From assembly GCA_022578605.1 (NCBI GenBank), contig MU394081.1:186850-250849 (forward strand): 64,000 bases of DNA, given 5' to 3'. Position numbers and translations under genes: made by a program. The notes below the pieces were generated by a model. That model saw nothing but the letters and a program-made list of their open reading frames with translations. It did no database searches and was not told the origin of the DNA. This DNA is from Camillea tinctor (lineage: Eukaryota; Ascomycota; Sordariomycetes; Xylariales; Xylariaceae). The stretch's first letter is position 1, and every line of letters begins with the position of its first letter. This document shows, in pieces, positions 1 through 13,602 of this stretch.

Positions 1-401
1 CGGCGCTAGGCTCAAACACGATAGCTTCGTTGAAGATTGTCGACGATCGTAGATTGCCGGTTTAGCCTAAGAGGAAAGAAGGACGGTAAGTCTATCGGAT
101 TACCCCCTTAAATCTTTCAGGAGTTGTCACTAATAGGATACTAGAAGGGAAAGGGACCATCACACCTCACTTCTTATAGCCTTCGAGGTTGGTCAGCAAG
201 GGCAAGTATTTCTCTCTTGCTTCGCATGTCAAATATGCCACCATCCGGCCGGCAATGGACCACTAAGTAATACTCATTTATCAACCCCCCCTTTCCCTCA
301 TTAAGTATCTTCTTTCGCGTGAAGATCTCGTATATTTCGGTCCGGCAGTTGGGCCATCATGCACAGGGGTTTCTGACAACAAGAACACTAAGTCCACCAC
401 C
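1..401. other. Window edge, no gene seen
   Basis: No reading frame or motif that I recognise lies here. It is the region upstream of the broken P450 copy. Confidence 0.5.
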
Positions 402-1740
402 ATGCCCAGTATTATTTCTGCAATCTCCAATATCCCGCGGTCAGCATGCATAGCGACGCTATGTGCGTTGGGTTCCTTAGTGTACTTCGGGTCCCGACAT
501 GCATTGCCGAAGCCTCGTCCTGCGATGCTATATAATTACGATGCAGTTAGCCGGTTGATGGCTGACGTCCCAAGTCTGATGGAGGTCGAGCGGAAGGGCG
601 GCCGGCTGCGTCTTTGGTTCGCTGAGCAGCCACGTAAGCAAAGCTCATCAATATTCCAGGTGGTTCTGGGACCACGGGACCGCCCGTCTATCGTCATAAT
701 AGACTTTGAAAGACGTTGAATGTTATGAGGAGCAGCGACTTCGAAAGAGGGTCCAAAAATGGAATCCCGCTTGGTGGAGTGATCCCCCAGCAGCATACGA
801 GTCTGAATATAACAGACTCAAAGCACAAGAAAAATAAAGAGCTATTGAAGAATTTAATGACTTCGGACTTTTTGGATACAACAAGTCGTTCAACTACTCT
901 TTTTCGAACCGGTAGGATTTCATGTCCTTTTCATTTTAGCCAAGCACTTGAAAGGTGTCTATCCCTGAAATATGCGAAAAAGATGTTGCATCTTATCAAT
1001 TTATGGGGTTTGAAGTCTTAAATAGCCAACAGTTCATAGCGACGTATACAAAAGCGAATACTATTCGAATATTTCACAATATGGGTTGAAAGAATTCATT
1101 TTTATATGATCTAGGCATAGTATCGCCTTTGATATAGTTATGACTTCTGTAAGGGGCTAAAAAGCAGTGTTGTGATTGCTCAGTTAAATTCCTTGAAGTC
1201 ACAAGTCATAACCTCCTATTAAACATCCAGAAAATAAGCATGGCCTAGACTAAGATGCCAATAGAAGCTATCCCATTCCCTTCAGTCCCTCCGACTAACA
1301 AATTTCTTGCGCCAGGAACTCATACGAACGGAGTAGGGGATGCTATAGCGATGTCATTAAGCTAGAGATTTTTCAGAGTTTATTATCTGATGCCTTATAT
1401 TTAGAATACCTACAATGTGTTTGAAACCCTTTGTAGGTACAACTTAACGATATTATGCAAAAGATGCCAGGCAAAGGTGACGAGTATGCCCACCCAGAAC
1501 AAGCACTATGGCTACGCAAAGACTCCGCGCAGTATCCCCAGATGCCTACAATGAGCGTCACCAACTACCAACGATCCAGGCGAAGAGCCCTAATATACCG
1601 TTTCAGGATGCGTTAGTCGGAGAGGTTCTCCGATTTAGGGCCCCCACTGGCCTATTTCTGTACGAGGTTATGGTTGATATCACGATGATGAGCTACCACA
1701 TCCCGCTTTAGACGTACATAATTAATACCGTGACGGGCCC
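402..1740 (+). pseudogene. Cytochrome P450 remnant
   Basis: Two separated stretches look like parts of one fungal P450. At 402-719 a 105-residue frame starts with a hydrophobic anchor and continues into a region typical of some ascomycete P450s (YNYDAVSRLMADVPSLMEV, then a charged helix and a beta strand ending VIIDF). It stops at TGA 717-719, and a +1 frame carries on for about 40 codons. At 1508-1711 a second frame resembles the K-helix region: PDAYNERHQLPTIQ, then EVLR for the ExxR motif, then VDITMMSYHIPL before a stop. No I-helix and no FxxGxRxCxG haem loop can be found. Frameshifts, stops and loss of the haem-binding end make it a non-functional relic. The family is inferred from short motifs; the end coordinate is approximate. 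Confidence 0.5.
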
Positions 1741-1963
1741 GAGCTATTATACACAGGCCCACGCAGGACCGTACGCCATCAAATGGCTGGTTATTTAGAG
1801 CTCATGGTATAGTGCAATGACTTTGCGACTGAAAATGTGACATCATCCGATAAAACATGGGCATCACATGAAGTGCACAACCTATACGTAAATTTCTATG
1901 TCTTTTTTGAATACTCGACTATTGAGAGTGCACGCCGTCTTTAAACAAACAACCGAATTATAT

Positions 1964-2864
1964 CTACAAGCTTTGTAACCTCCTACAAAGATTCTGAAGA
2001 ACACGCTTCTCTTCTTCCGAGAGCATCACACCATCTGGTATAGCAACCTGGCTCCTGGTAACAACCACTTCTGTATGCTGGCTAACTGCCTTCTCTTCAT
2101 CTATAGATGCTATATCGTCGTTCTGCTGTACTTGGCTACCCTTTAAGTCGGCTGAAGTCCACCAGTAAATAGGATACTGGCGCTGGATATTGTTCAAGAT
2201 GAGGGCGACGCTAAGCATTATACTGGAGCCTAGTATGACCAGAGGAACCAAAAACCAACCTAAACCTATAGTCGCCTCGTCGATAACGGCTATTAGGGCT
2301 GTCGCTCCGGCCGGGGGATGGATTGTCTTCGTAAGTCCCATGACTGCAACCGTGGACGCGCAAGCTAGGGCTCCTCCTAGCCATCGGATCGACTCGAAAT
2401 TAGAACTCATGCTAAATAGCTTGCAGCATGATACACCTATTATGGATGCCAGGATCTGGCTAAAGAAGCAGTTTCGAGGTTGGGAAAATGGCGACTCTAT
2501 CGCGTAAAACACCAAAACCGCGGCGGCCCCCTATTTACCATCAAATAAGAACGATGTTCCATCTATCTTTACGTGGACTTGGCTAGCTTACAAAGCTTGC
2601 TACCAGTGGTGGGCCATGGTCCGCGACTTCTGGTATCTGGTTGCTTATAACATGGAGAAGCACCAAGCTGCAGAAGACTCCGATAAAGGCCCAGAGCGTG
2701 ATTATGATATTTCCGCGGACTTTAGGATTGCCTCTTCGATAGCCCATAAAATAGGCTAGAGGATACGGTATCGAACGCCACGGGGGCTCTGGGATGAATT
2801 TATTTAAATACCGGTCGATATCAAAATCCCATTGAGACGGAGACGAGGACGAAGACGACTCCAT
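1964..2864 (-). CDS. HPP family integral membrane protein
   Basis: Two exons (2864-2592 and 2530-1964) flank a 61-bp intron with donor GTAAGC and acceptor TAG, giving 279 residues. The N-terminus is Ser-rich and polar, followed by about five to six hydrophobic segments. The family signature HPPAGATA is at residues 162-169, in a loop after the predicted third segment. The last 70 residues are a soluble acidic tail (SEEEKRVLQNLCRRLQ). HPP proteins are four- to six-helix membrane proteins of bacteria, plants and fungi; some plastid members are linked to nitrite transport, but the fungal role is not established. Splicing restores SFGAAAVLVFYAIESP across the junction, which supports the intron. 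The gene runs toward the P450 remnant. Confidence 0.85.
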
Positions 2865-3482
2865 TGGGAGAAATTTGCTACTTTTTGCAGTCCAAATTAC
2901 ATCGGAAAAGAATTCATGGTGGCCCCGAAGCCCCTTTTACCTTCAACGACTATTTATATGTGAAGAATTACGTCTGAACCACTGAATATGCCGTGGAATT
3001 CACTCTGTCTAGAAGGGACTAATTTCGTAATGAAAACTCTCTTTCCTCGGCAACAACCAAACTTTCGACCAAAGTTTCAACAAGATTTGCGTTTCGGTTT
3101 AGAAGTTTAGTCGATCTAGTGCCTTAGCTGGCCCCTTGCTTGCTTTGCTGTTATTGCATCATCTGCAACGATATCGTCATACCTAACCCAGCAGACGTGT
3201 TATACGCGTTGGGGAGGCACGTGGAACATCTTCGTTCCAGAAGTACACACAGCACCATTGCCGCAGGAAGAGCAAACGAAAGAAGGGGGGAGGGAGAGTG
3301 TCACAGTTTGAAAAAAAAGAAAAAAAGATTAGCTATTGGATTCTCAGTCCAAAAACTATTGGCAATAATAGGCTACTAAGTCGGAATCCTCTGAGAAGTA
3401 CGTGTCTCAGAGACCTTCCCTCAATGGGGAGGGACCACGGGCACACACATTTCATGTTACTTCGTGTTTGAGACGGCCCACC
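2865..3482. other. Intergenic, HPP promoter side
   Basis: Lies between the HPP gene start and the 3' end of the oxidase gene. It has an A-rich tract at 3311-3327. I see no supported gene; the short plus-strand frame at 3140-3379 is low-complexity at its end and resembles nothing known. Confidence 0.5.
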
Positions 3483-5812
<2,330 letters not shown>

Positions 5813-6454
5813 TGTTACTGCTGTGACAGTGCGACGAAGCTTAGTTAGACCAAACTGCCAAGGTGGTTCGCTGAAATGTAATATTGTTTTACATCAAGTC
5901 CTTTTTGTTTTCTACTTTTATTTCTTTTTATTCGTGTTGGCTATTTCACTATGATCTCTTATACCAGTAACCCCCCTATTCTACCGAGGGTAGCCCTCGA
6001 GCCCGTCGTAGAGGCAAGTATCGCTGTTACCCCGCAAACAGGCATCGTAATATATCTGCCGAAAAGATGCGTAGAGCTAAGCCGCATTACCTCGTTCTTA
6101 TCCACCCCCACCATCCGATCCTCTGTGACGATACCTGCCGTATAAGTCTCGAAGGAATAATGAGTCTTTCGTACCAGAGACTATAAGTGATACTACTAAC
6201 CTAGTAGTTTAGTATAATCCTAGCGATTAAGTAATTAGGCACCTTTTTATACCCCCTATACTCTACGTACTTATCTGTGCCAAGTTTCCCCCTTTTTAGT
6301 GCTCATATATCTAGACCATAGCATTTCAAGTCAGTATCCAAAGCCAAAAGCAAATAGAATACAACAAAACTTATTTTTATCAGTAATATCCTCTCACTTA
6401 AAAGAGGACTTGATGTAAATTAGGGAAAAGGACCGTATCTTCTTAACAAATAGA
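5813..6454. other. Intergenic, divergent promoter
   Basis: Separates the oxidase (-) from the acetyltransferase (+). T-rich and A/T-rich tracts are present; no motif or gene that I can support. Confidence 0.5.
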
Positions 6455-7468
6455 ATGGCGCCCAAATCACTCTCCCTCTCCCGCGCCACTGCAGCCGACA
6501 TCCCCGAAATAGCAGCGCTCCAATACCGATGCTTCCCGCCACGCATCCGCGAGCTCTTCAGTGAGTGATTTCGCTCACCAAACCCCGTTTATAGTCCCCG
6601 TTTTGAGAGTCAAAGAAGAGACGGAAAACGAAGCTTTGCTTATAATATAAAACTCACTTCACGAGATCACAATTCTTAAAAGGAAGAGAGAGAGAGAGAG
6701 AGAACAATTGAAAAATCACTAATCTAATCTAACTCTTTCTATTCACCCCCAAAAGTGGGCTGCAGAACCGAGGCCGACCTCCCGCGTCTCGCGGAGCAGT
6801 ACGCGCGCCTCGCCGCCGCCGCCCCCAGCCGCTACGTCTGGACCAAGGTCGCCGTTCCCAGCGGCGACAAGGACGGTGCGTGCAAGGGGCGGGAGAAGAT
6901 AATAGCGGCCAGCAACTGGAAAGTGGTCGGCGGCGGCAGTGGTGTCGATTCTTTGGGCGACGATGAGGCTCCCGGGTGGCTAGACGGCGACGCGCGGGAA
7001 GAGGCGGCTCGGATGCTGCGGGAGATGAACGAGGCGCGGCGGAGGGCCAATCCAGGGGGTTTTGTGCGTGAGTGTACTTCCCTTTTCTTTTCCCCCTTCT
7101 TAAACACTACGTTCACTCTCCCCTTCCCCCTCCCCCCCCTTAATCTGTAATTATATTAGTGCCTCTCAATGTTTCATTCAACTATAAACAATCTATGGTA
7201 TGGGTGGTACACTGATACACGAATGATTCCAGATCTACACATCTGCTTCACGGACCCGGACTACCGCCGGCTGGGGGCAGGGGGTATGATGATGCAGTGG
7301 GGATGCGACCTTGCGGACCGGCTGGGCCTGCCGGCGTGGGTGGAGGCCTCGCCCCAGGGCAGCGCGCTGTATCGACGGTACGGCTTCTACGATTTCGAGC
7401 CTGCTAAGGGCGGGCTGGCTGGGACAAATATGAAGAGGGATGCGCGGCATGGTGGGAAAGAGGGGTGA
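6455..7468 (+). CDS. GNAT family N-acetyltransferase
   Basis: Three exons (6455-6560, 6756-7067, 7233-7468) give 217 residues. Both introns are rather long (195 and 165 bp); the first carries a (GA)n tract near 6684-6703. The N-terminus has the usual beta1-alpha1 pattern (SRATAADIPEIAALQYRCF). The acetyl-CoA pyrophosphate loop (motif A, R/QxxGxG/A) is in DPDYRRLGAGGMMMQW at about residues 147-162. The C-terminal motif B reads PAWVEASPQGSALYRRYGFYDFE, which is very typical of fungal GNATs. Splicing joins the frames without stops and places motif A at the expected spacing. The substrate (amine, amino acid or small metabolite) cannot be predicted. Confidence 0.85.
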
Positions 7469-9541
7469 CATTCATTAGGTAGATTTCTTTTCATCTTCAT
7501 TACTCCCTTTTTTGTTGGACACATAGATATTCTATCACTATCAATCTTAGAATTATCGATTCTCATCATCCTAAACACATACTATACTTGCATGAGTTTC
7601 GTCTAACCTCCAGATTAGGAAGATATTTTCACGACTAAGAAAGATTCTCTTGGGTAATTACTTACCTGCACGCGTCTTGCAGCCCCGTGGGGACAGCGAA
7701 TATGGCTCACACCCGATTTCCAAAGCGCGAGCGCGAGTTCTTTGCGACGGGGGCAATCTCGCAAGAATCAACGGGTAAATAGTCAGATCTAGCAGGGTCC
7801 ATGTCGGCTTGCATTTCACCGGAAACATGCCCGACCCCGTGGGGCGTAAGCCGTCGGCGGTAGCGGCAGTCAGTTTACAGACCTAGGGAAAGTTCCATAA
7901 AGTTCTATGCAGTCTATGGTCGTGTGCAAGCCTCCACCTGAGGGGGTAAAAGAATTGGTCAGAAAAGGGGGATATGTTGTGATACGGTTCCTGGTCATAA
8001 GTAGGTTAGGTTTTGTACTTATGCACTTGTGGAGGTACTTACGCAAGGAGCATTGCGGTTCCACTAGCCCGGGCCGGTACTATTATGTCTGCTAGTCAAG
8101 TTTTTGCACCGCCGAACCGATCGGGGGCGGGGTACATACATAAGCACTACATACGTGATCGCCGCGCGGCGTAAGGGCGAGTACCAAATACGTCAATAGC
8201 GCTGCGAGCGGATGAAACAGGTATCGGGTAGTTGGTCACATCGCGGTATAATGACAATATGGCTAGGTTAGGTAATCCTTCGTCGTCAAGGTTCTAGCCC
8301 GAGGGTAGTCATAGACTTTCACTATTATGCATTACCGTCAGAACCTTATATATGAGGTGAGGAGATTAAGGCGCATATAGAACTCTGTATAGGTTACTCC
8401 TTTACGAGATTTTATATCATAGCATTTTGTAATTGTATTCACTTAGAAAAGGCATATAAATAACGTAATATACCTTACATACTTATTAGAGATAACATAT
8501 CCATAAAGACTAGGGGTTGCGCGATTTCATTGGCCCTTGGACACATCATAACATATCTTTCGATTTCCAAGTCGGTTTACTCAAAAATGAGCAATGTTGA
8601 CACAATGGTTCAAAGGCTGTTTTATTAGTATTATTTTTGCAGTTCTTAACTCGGTAGCTTTTCCATTGCTAGATTTTGCGACAACAGAAAACCAGCTGTC
8701 CCTTAACAACGTTTTGCAGGCTGCAGTCTTAGGCTCTGACTGGTCAAGAGACACAGACACGTACGAGCGAACTACAATCTCATGAATTATCGCATGACCG
8801 TGAATTCGTCACTTTATGTCATGAGATTTTATATTGTCATAAGTGACCGCATTATTTCTGGGTAGCACTTATTTCCTATCCGTCAGAAGACCCCCACATT
8901 AAGAGTCAGAACGTTTAGTAGGTAGTATGTATGAAAAGTGCCGAGCCAGAGCAAGCCTACCAAACACTCAGAATCCTGTGTAACTGCTACTGACAAGACT
9001 TATACGATGTTAACGGGCGGCTTTGGTGGCCATATCTGATTTAAGGTATGGTCCATATGCTGTATTACTATTAGCAAGAATCAACAAATGCAGCGAATCA
9101 GTCTTGAGTATGTTATGGTGACAGTGCGTGCATGTATCCTCCATAACTTTGATTGTGTGGCATTGAGAAGGAGAACTTGCTTCAAGAGTAAGACATTATT
9201 TTGGTAAAGTCAGTTATGAAGATAGCTGAGTATCTGGATCGAAGTCTGCGTAAAACTGGCTATAAAATTGTCTTCGGGGTCTAGAATATCTGCTGTCATA
9301 CTATAAGGACTTCTCTTCCAAAAAAGTTCGGGTTCTGGCACTCGGTTTCAGCACTTGCAGATACCCAAGAAATACCAAATTCGCGTCTGACGGGGAACGA
9401 ATGAACTTCCAAGGATGGAGAATCCAGCAAATAGCAATGAAACCGGAGAAAGGTATGCATCCTTGTCGTTGTACCGCGGCGACCGGTGAGCGTTCTCGAG
9501 TCTGGATAGTCAAATCAGCGTCCTTAGTTAATTGATGTAGT
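7469..9541. other. Gene-poor stretch
   Basis: About 2 kb with no coherent reading frame or family signature. A GC-richer patch at about 7660-7880 contains the word CCCCGTGGGG twice (near 7684 and 7833). The rest is A/T-rich with many stops in all frames and looks like old decayed sequence. Confidence 0.4.
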
Positions 9542-10246
9542 ATGCGTCTACTAGGCTTCCCGTTAGAGATCTATCAAGTAGTCCGAGACGTGGTCGAATC
9601 TTGCTGGCCAGGTGGTGTCCAACGTGAAAAAGATCAAGCGGGTCTAAAGGAAATAAAGCTTAGAGGATATCCGTGGCATGGCTTGGTTCCGAACTGGTGC
9701 CCACAAGACCCGGCTGCTTCTATGTGGCTAATGAGCCGCGTTCTTGAACGCCTCTTCAATGCCGGCTGGCGTTTGATACAGAGGACATGTCTCGGGTGGG
9801 AATTAGACGACATCGATGTATTCCTCTTTCGGGAAATCGATTCACCGAGACCTCGCGAGTGGATGGCTGTCGATATTTCCCTGGGTCGTTGCATGCTGGT
9901 TAGAGCGCCTGCTGACATTGCCCGTGCCGTGTCAGATCTCTTCCCTACTCAGGAGAAAATCATACAGCCAACGTATTACAGCATCGGTCTACCATGCCTT
10001 CCTGATAGCTTCAAAGACAAAAGTACGTCCTTAGGAATGCGGTGCTCTTTCTGGATTTTGAAAGCTGCCGAGGAGCATGGGTGGAGCCTATACACAGCTG
10101 TGAAACACAGAAGCGTCGACAGTTGGCATTTATGCCGGGAAACAACTGCTCCTGAGCTTGAGAATCCATTCGATACTACTTCTGACAACATAATCCCCGA
10201 TGATGAAGAAAGTATTGATCTAATCACACCTCAATCAACCGTATAG
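9542..10246 (+). CDS. Conserved-looking fungal protein, function unknown
   Basis: An uninterrupted 234-residue frame beginning MRLLGFPLEIYQVV. The opening LLGFPLEIYQVVRDVV resembles the start of an F-box (LxxLPxEI) but is too short to assign. The middle is tryptophan-rich: PWHGLVPNWCPQD, MSRVLERLFNAGWRLIQ, DIDVFLFREID, REWMAVDISLGRCMLVRAPADIARAV. This layout of a short amphipathic helix with GW, then strands ending in a W and V(D/S)I, recalls a group of ascomycete hypothetical proteins that I have seen without assigned function. The C-terminal 40 residues are acidic and disordered. No intron is needed. The function is not predicted. Confidence 0.6.
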   Translation: MRLLGFPLEIYQVVRDVVESCWPGGVQREKDQAGLKEIKLRGYPWHGLVPNWCPQDPAASMWLMSRVLERLFNAGWRLIQRTCLGWELDDIDVFLFREIDSPRPREWMAVDISLGRCMLVRAPADIARAVSDLFPTQEKIIQPTYYSIGLPCLPDSFKDKSTSLGMRCSFWILKAAEEHGWSLYTAVKHRSVDSWHLCRETTAPELENPFDTTSDNIIPDDEESIDLITPQSTV

Positions 10247-13200
10247 TGGTTGAGAACATGGGCGCAATATGTTCTAGTGGGGGTTATATTCGTTGGGGCG
10301 CAGCCATTGGAAGCTTCCCATAGGGTTATAGGAACCAAGCTAATATGAACAGAGCTCCGTGGAGAGCAGAAGGCAAAAACAATAAACATTCAACAACTCT
10401 TGGTAGTGGAGTCCAGTATGGGTGCTAGCAATAATAATTAATTATGCAAGGGACACAGTGAACATGGGTTTGCCGAGTAACCGAGTGGTTGTCCGTAGTA
10501 GAGGCCGGTGGTGACCATGCAAGTCAGCGAGCGCTATCGGCGCGGTTATATGACAACAAATGAGGCTTGCTGTTGTTGGCAGACAAAGAGACGTCGAAAC
10601 AGGCTCGTGACCTTGAAAAATCTGTCGTGCGGTTGGCTGTGCAGGGTCACGGTGACTCTAAAACGGGAATGCCCCCACGTGCGTCGGTGCGTTGTGAGGC
10701 CGGAGCCGGTGAGCAAGTCGGGAGAGCGGTGAGGTCGGCACTCGAACCACCGTCGGATTGTAGTGTAATATAGTGTACTAACCTAGTGTACTGCAATTTG
10801 CGTTGCGTCTTATATCTTACAAATAGTTGAACCCCAGAAGGATGTGACCTATCATCATTATGATAGGAGTGTGATGTAAGGAGGGGAGATCTGCCATGAC
10901 TTCTAAAAAGCTTGAGGGAAGCTTGTCGTAAAGCCAATTGATGGTTCATACTTGGCTCTTCTTGGGAAAGGACGAGAGGGGAGAGGCGAGGTAGCCGTGA
11001 AGAAATTTTCATCAATGTCCGAGTTTTTTTTCTGGATCGCCCAGAACGCCGAGTCTGTCGGAGGCACTTGGCTGGCCTGGACGTGCGTGATACAGGTGGG
11101 CTTGTGGTGTAAGCGAAGAAACGCTTAGATGTGAGTGGATAGTGATGTGACGTCTTCATGTGCAGTTTCCAGGCCACGGGCAGCCAACGACGACGTAAGA
11201 CACTGGGAGGAGGACATGGGGGAAGGACATGGGGGAAGGGCATGGGGTCTTCTAGAGCCGCCAAGAGGCTAAATGGCACATACATACGAAATCATCGCGA
11301 GTGTCATCGAGGAGACGCCGGACGAACATCTCCCTCGTCTCTTCCCTTACCCCCCGCGTTTTTGGAGACCAAGACAAGAGGTGCCTAAAACGATCATCGA
11401 AACGTTAATTGGAGTAGATAGATGCTGGAATTTAAATGGCAGGTGGTAATTGAGTTGTTGGGGACTTTAAGGCCGGCTGCAAAATGGGTCTTATCGCAAT
11501 TGATGTATACAAATTCATGTTAGAGCTCGGAGTGATGGGAGTGATGAAAGCGTCGAATAGGAAAACGTCGGACCAGTCTACGGTAATTCGGATGCAGAAT
11601 CTTGTAATCCCTGTGTACTACCCAAGTACCTTGCTCGTGCATGCCTATCCGCATCGGGCTTAGCGGGCCTGCCGCTTTAACGGGAAGGAAACGTGCGCCT
11701 CCTTGCTCTAGGGCTAAGTTTTTCTATGTACCGCTGCAAAAGTATCTCCATCTTAGTATGCAGGTAGTTACATTGAATGTAGCAGTGTAGTACTAAGGTT
11801 AGGTGGTCTGCTTATCATAGATGACGGAACATTACAGGCTCAAAGCAGGGCAGGTGAAATTGAAATTCTGAGGTTATCTTGTACAATACAGTAAAGATAT
11901 CATTACCCCAAGGAGATATTAATAGGCCATATACAACATCCAGTCATATCAATCCATGCCTAAGGTTGATCAGCATCTGCAAGATATACGAATTGGATCT
12001 TCTCCTTTGCGCCAAGTGCCTAAATTACAACTTCCAGGTCTCAACCACACAACCCGGCAGCTTGTCCTGACTTGCATGTTGAAGGGATTTTTCGGGATGA
12101 ATGGCTGCATCTAGACCAGAATACGCATACGCTGGCGAGCCTATCGTCTTACTATGCTATCCATGTGCGCTCGGCAAGAATGCCTTGTCGCCAGCCAGAA
12201 GGTGTTTTTGAGGGGATACGGCTCGACCCGGAGATAAAAACTATGTCGCAGCCAATAGAAGCCTATACCCCCCTTACCAGTGCAGCTAAGTATTCTGATT
12301 CCATGCTCCATGCTCCATCAGCCTCAAAGCCCCGAGGCTGAAAGAAGCCATGTTCCGAAGTTATCTATCTCCAACATTGACACATTCGTTTCCTCCAATA
12401 CTACGAATGCATGCCAATGTATATATGCATTCAAAATTGGTATAGTTCTAAGCGGAATGAAATGGAAAAATAGACCAGGTGACTTTGAGTGAACATACGA
12501 TTAATTGCTTTAAGCGCTCTACTGCAGATTTATGTCATCAGTACCACGATTATCTATGCTTTTGCCCCCCCACGATCTTTTAAGTCTATGCAGCGCTGGT
12601 AGGACGATCTATTCAACGAAGATGGAAGAAGTGGTCTGATTGGCCAATCTAAACCGCATGTCTGCCATTTTGGGGCTTTGGTTGGCATCTGGACCAGCTG
12701 GGGAGGCTGTACGGGTAAGCTAAAGCGGCGCAGGGTCCGGGTTTTCTGAAGTACATGCCAGTACAAAGGCATGTTTAGTCTTTATCAGCGAGACCACTGT
12801 TCTCTGAAAAGCACCATGGGTGCCCCCAGACTTCCGGGTCAGCGTCCCACTTAGCGGCCCCACTGACAGGCGTCGATGGATCCCTAAATCTCATCATTCA
12901 TGGTGCTAGGTTTGTTGCCCGTCAACAGGACAAACCTTGTTAGAAAAAAAAATAAAAAAAGTTAAATGCTACGGGTTCCTTCCTACGTAAGAAAAATTCA
13001 AAATAAAGTTGGGTCTAACTTTTCTCACCTACAGCATCTCTTGCATCTTGCTGCGTTTTGCTCCATCTTTTTTTCTATTTCCTGTATTTCTCCTTTTTTT
13101 TTAAACTTCTTTCTACACTATTATACAAATCTTCGTGTCGTCGTGTATTTACACTCGGGCATATTCTTGTCTATTAACATTTACTAGCTCAATTGGCGAC

Positions 13201-13602
13201 AACGCGCACATACGATACCTGGGTTGTCAGCATATACCTGTGTGCCTGCCTTCTTCACGCGGCACGTTGGTGTATCAACGATAACGACAACGACGACGAC
13301 GATGCATTGAAAGTCCTCGTGGCTCTCTCTCTGCATGTCTTTCTACTCCTAGGCAATTATTGTTTTTGTAGTTAGTTTGCCAACACTTTGGCATGCAATC
13401 ACCATCCTGAATGCATCGAGTTCATATTTCTCCTGGGATCGGAGCTTCACAATTTCGATCATTCTCGCTCTTTGGAGAGGAGTCGACTGATACTCCTTCT
13501 CCCTACCAACGACCTCCATAAACCGCGGTATACTGGACCCTCAAACAATAAACTCCCTCAAAACTCGGTTTAAGTTTGGCGCGTGCAACTTAGTAGGCAA
13601 TC
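10247..13602. other. Long intergenic region and antiporter leader
   Basis: Between 10247 and about 12950 I find no supported gene. Frames on both strands are compositionally odd and lack motifs, including a 212-codon Ser/Arg/Pro-rich frame on the minus strand at 10647-11285. Near 11209-11245 a short direct repeat (GGACATGGGGGAAG) occurs. From about 13000 to 13602 the sequence is pyrimidine-rich (CTTTTTTT, CTCTTTGG) and is probably the promoter and 5' leader of the antiporter gene. Confidence 0.4.

Noticed and set aside
10647..11285. 212-codon minus-strand frame
   Set aside because: Ser/Arg/Pro-rich, no domain, no splice support, and an unconvincing start.
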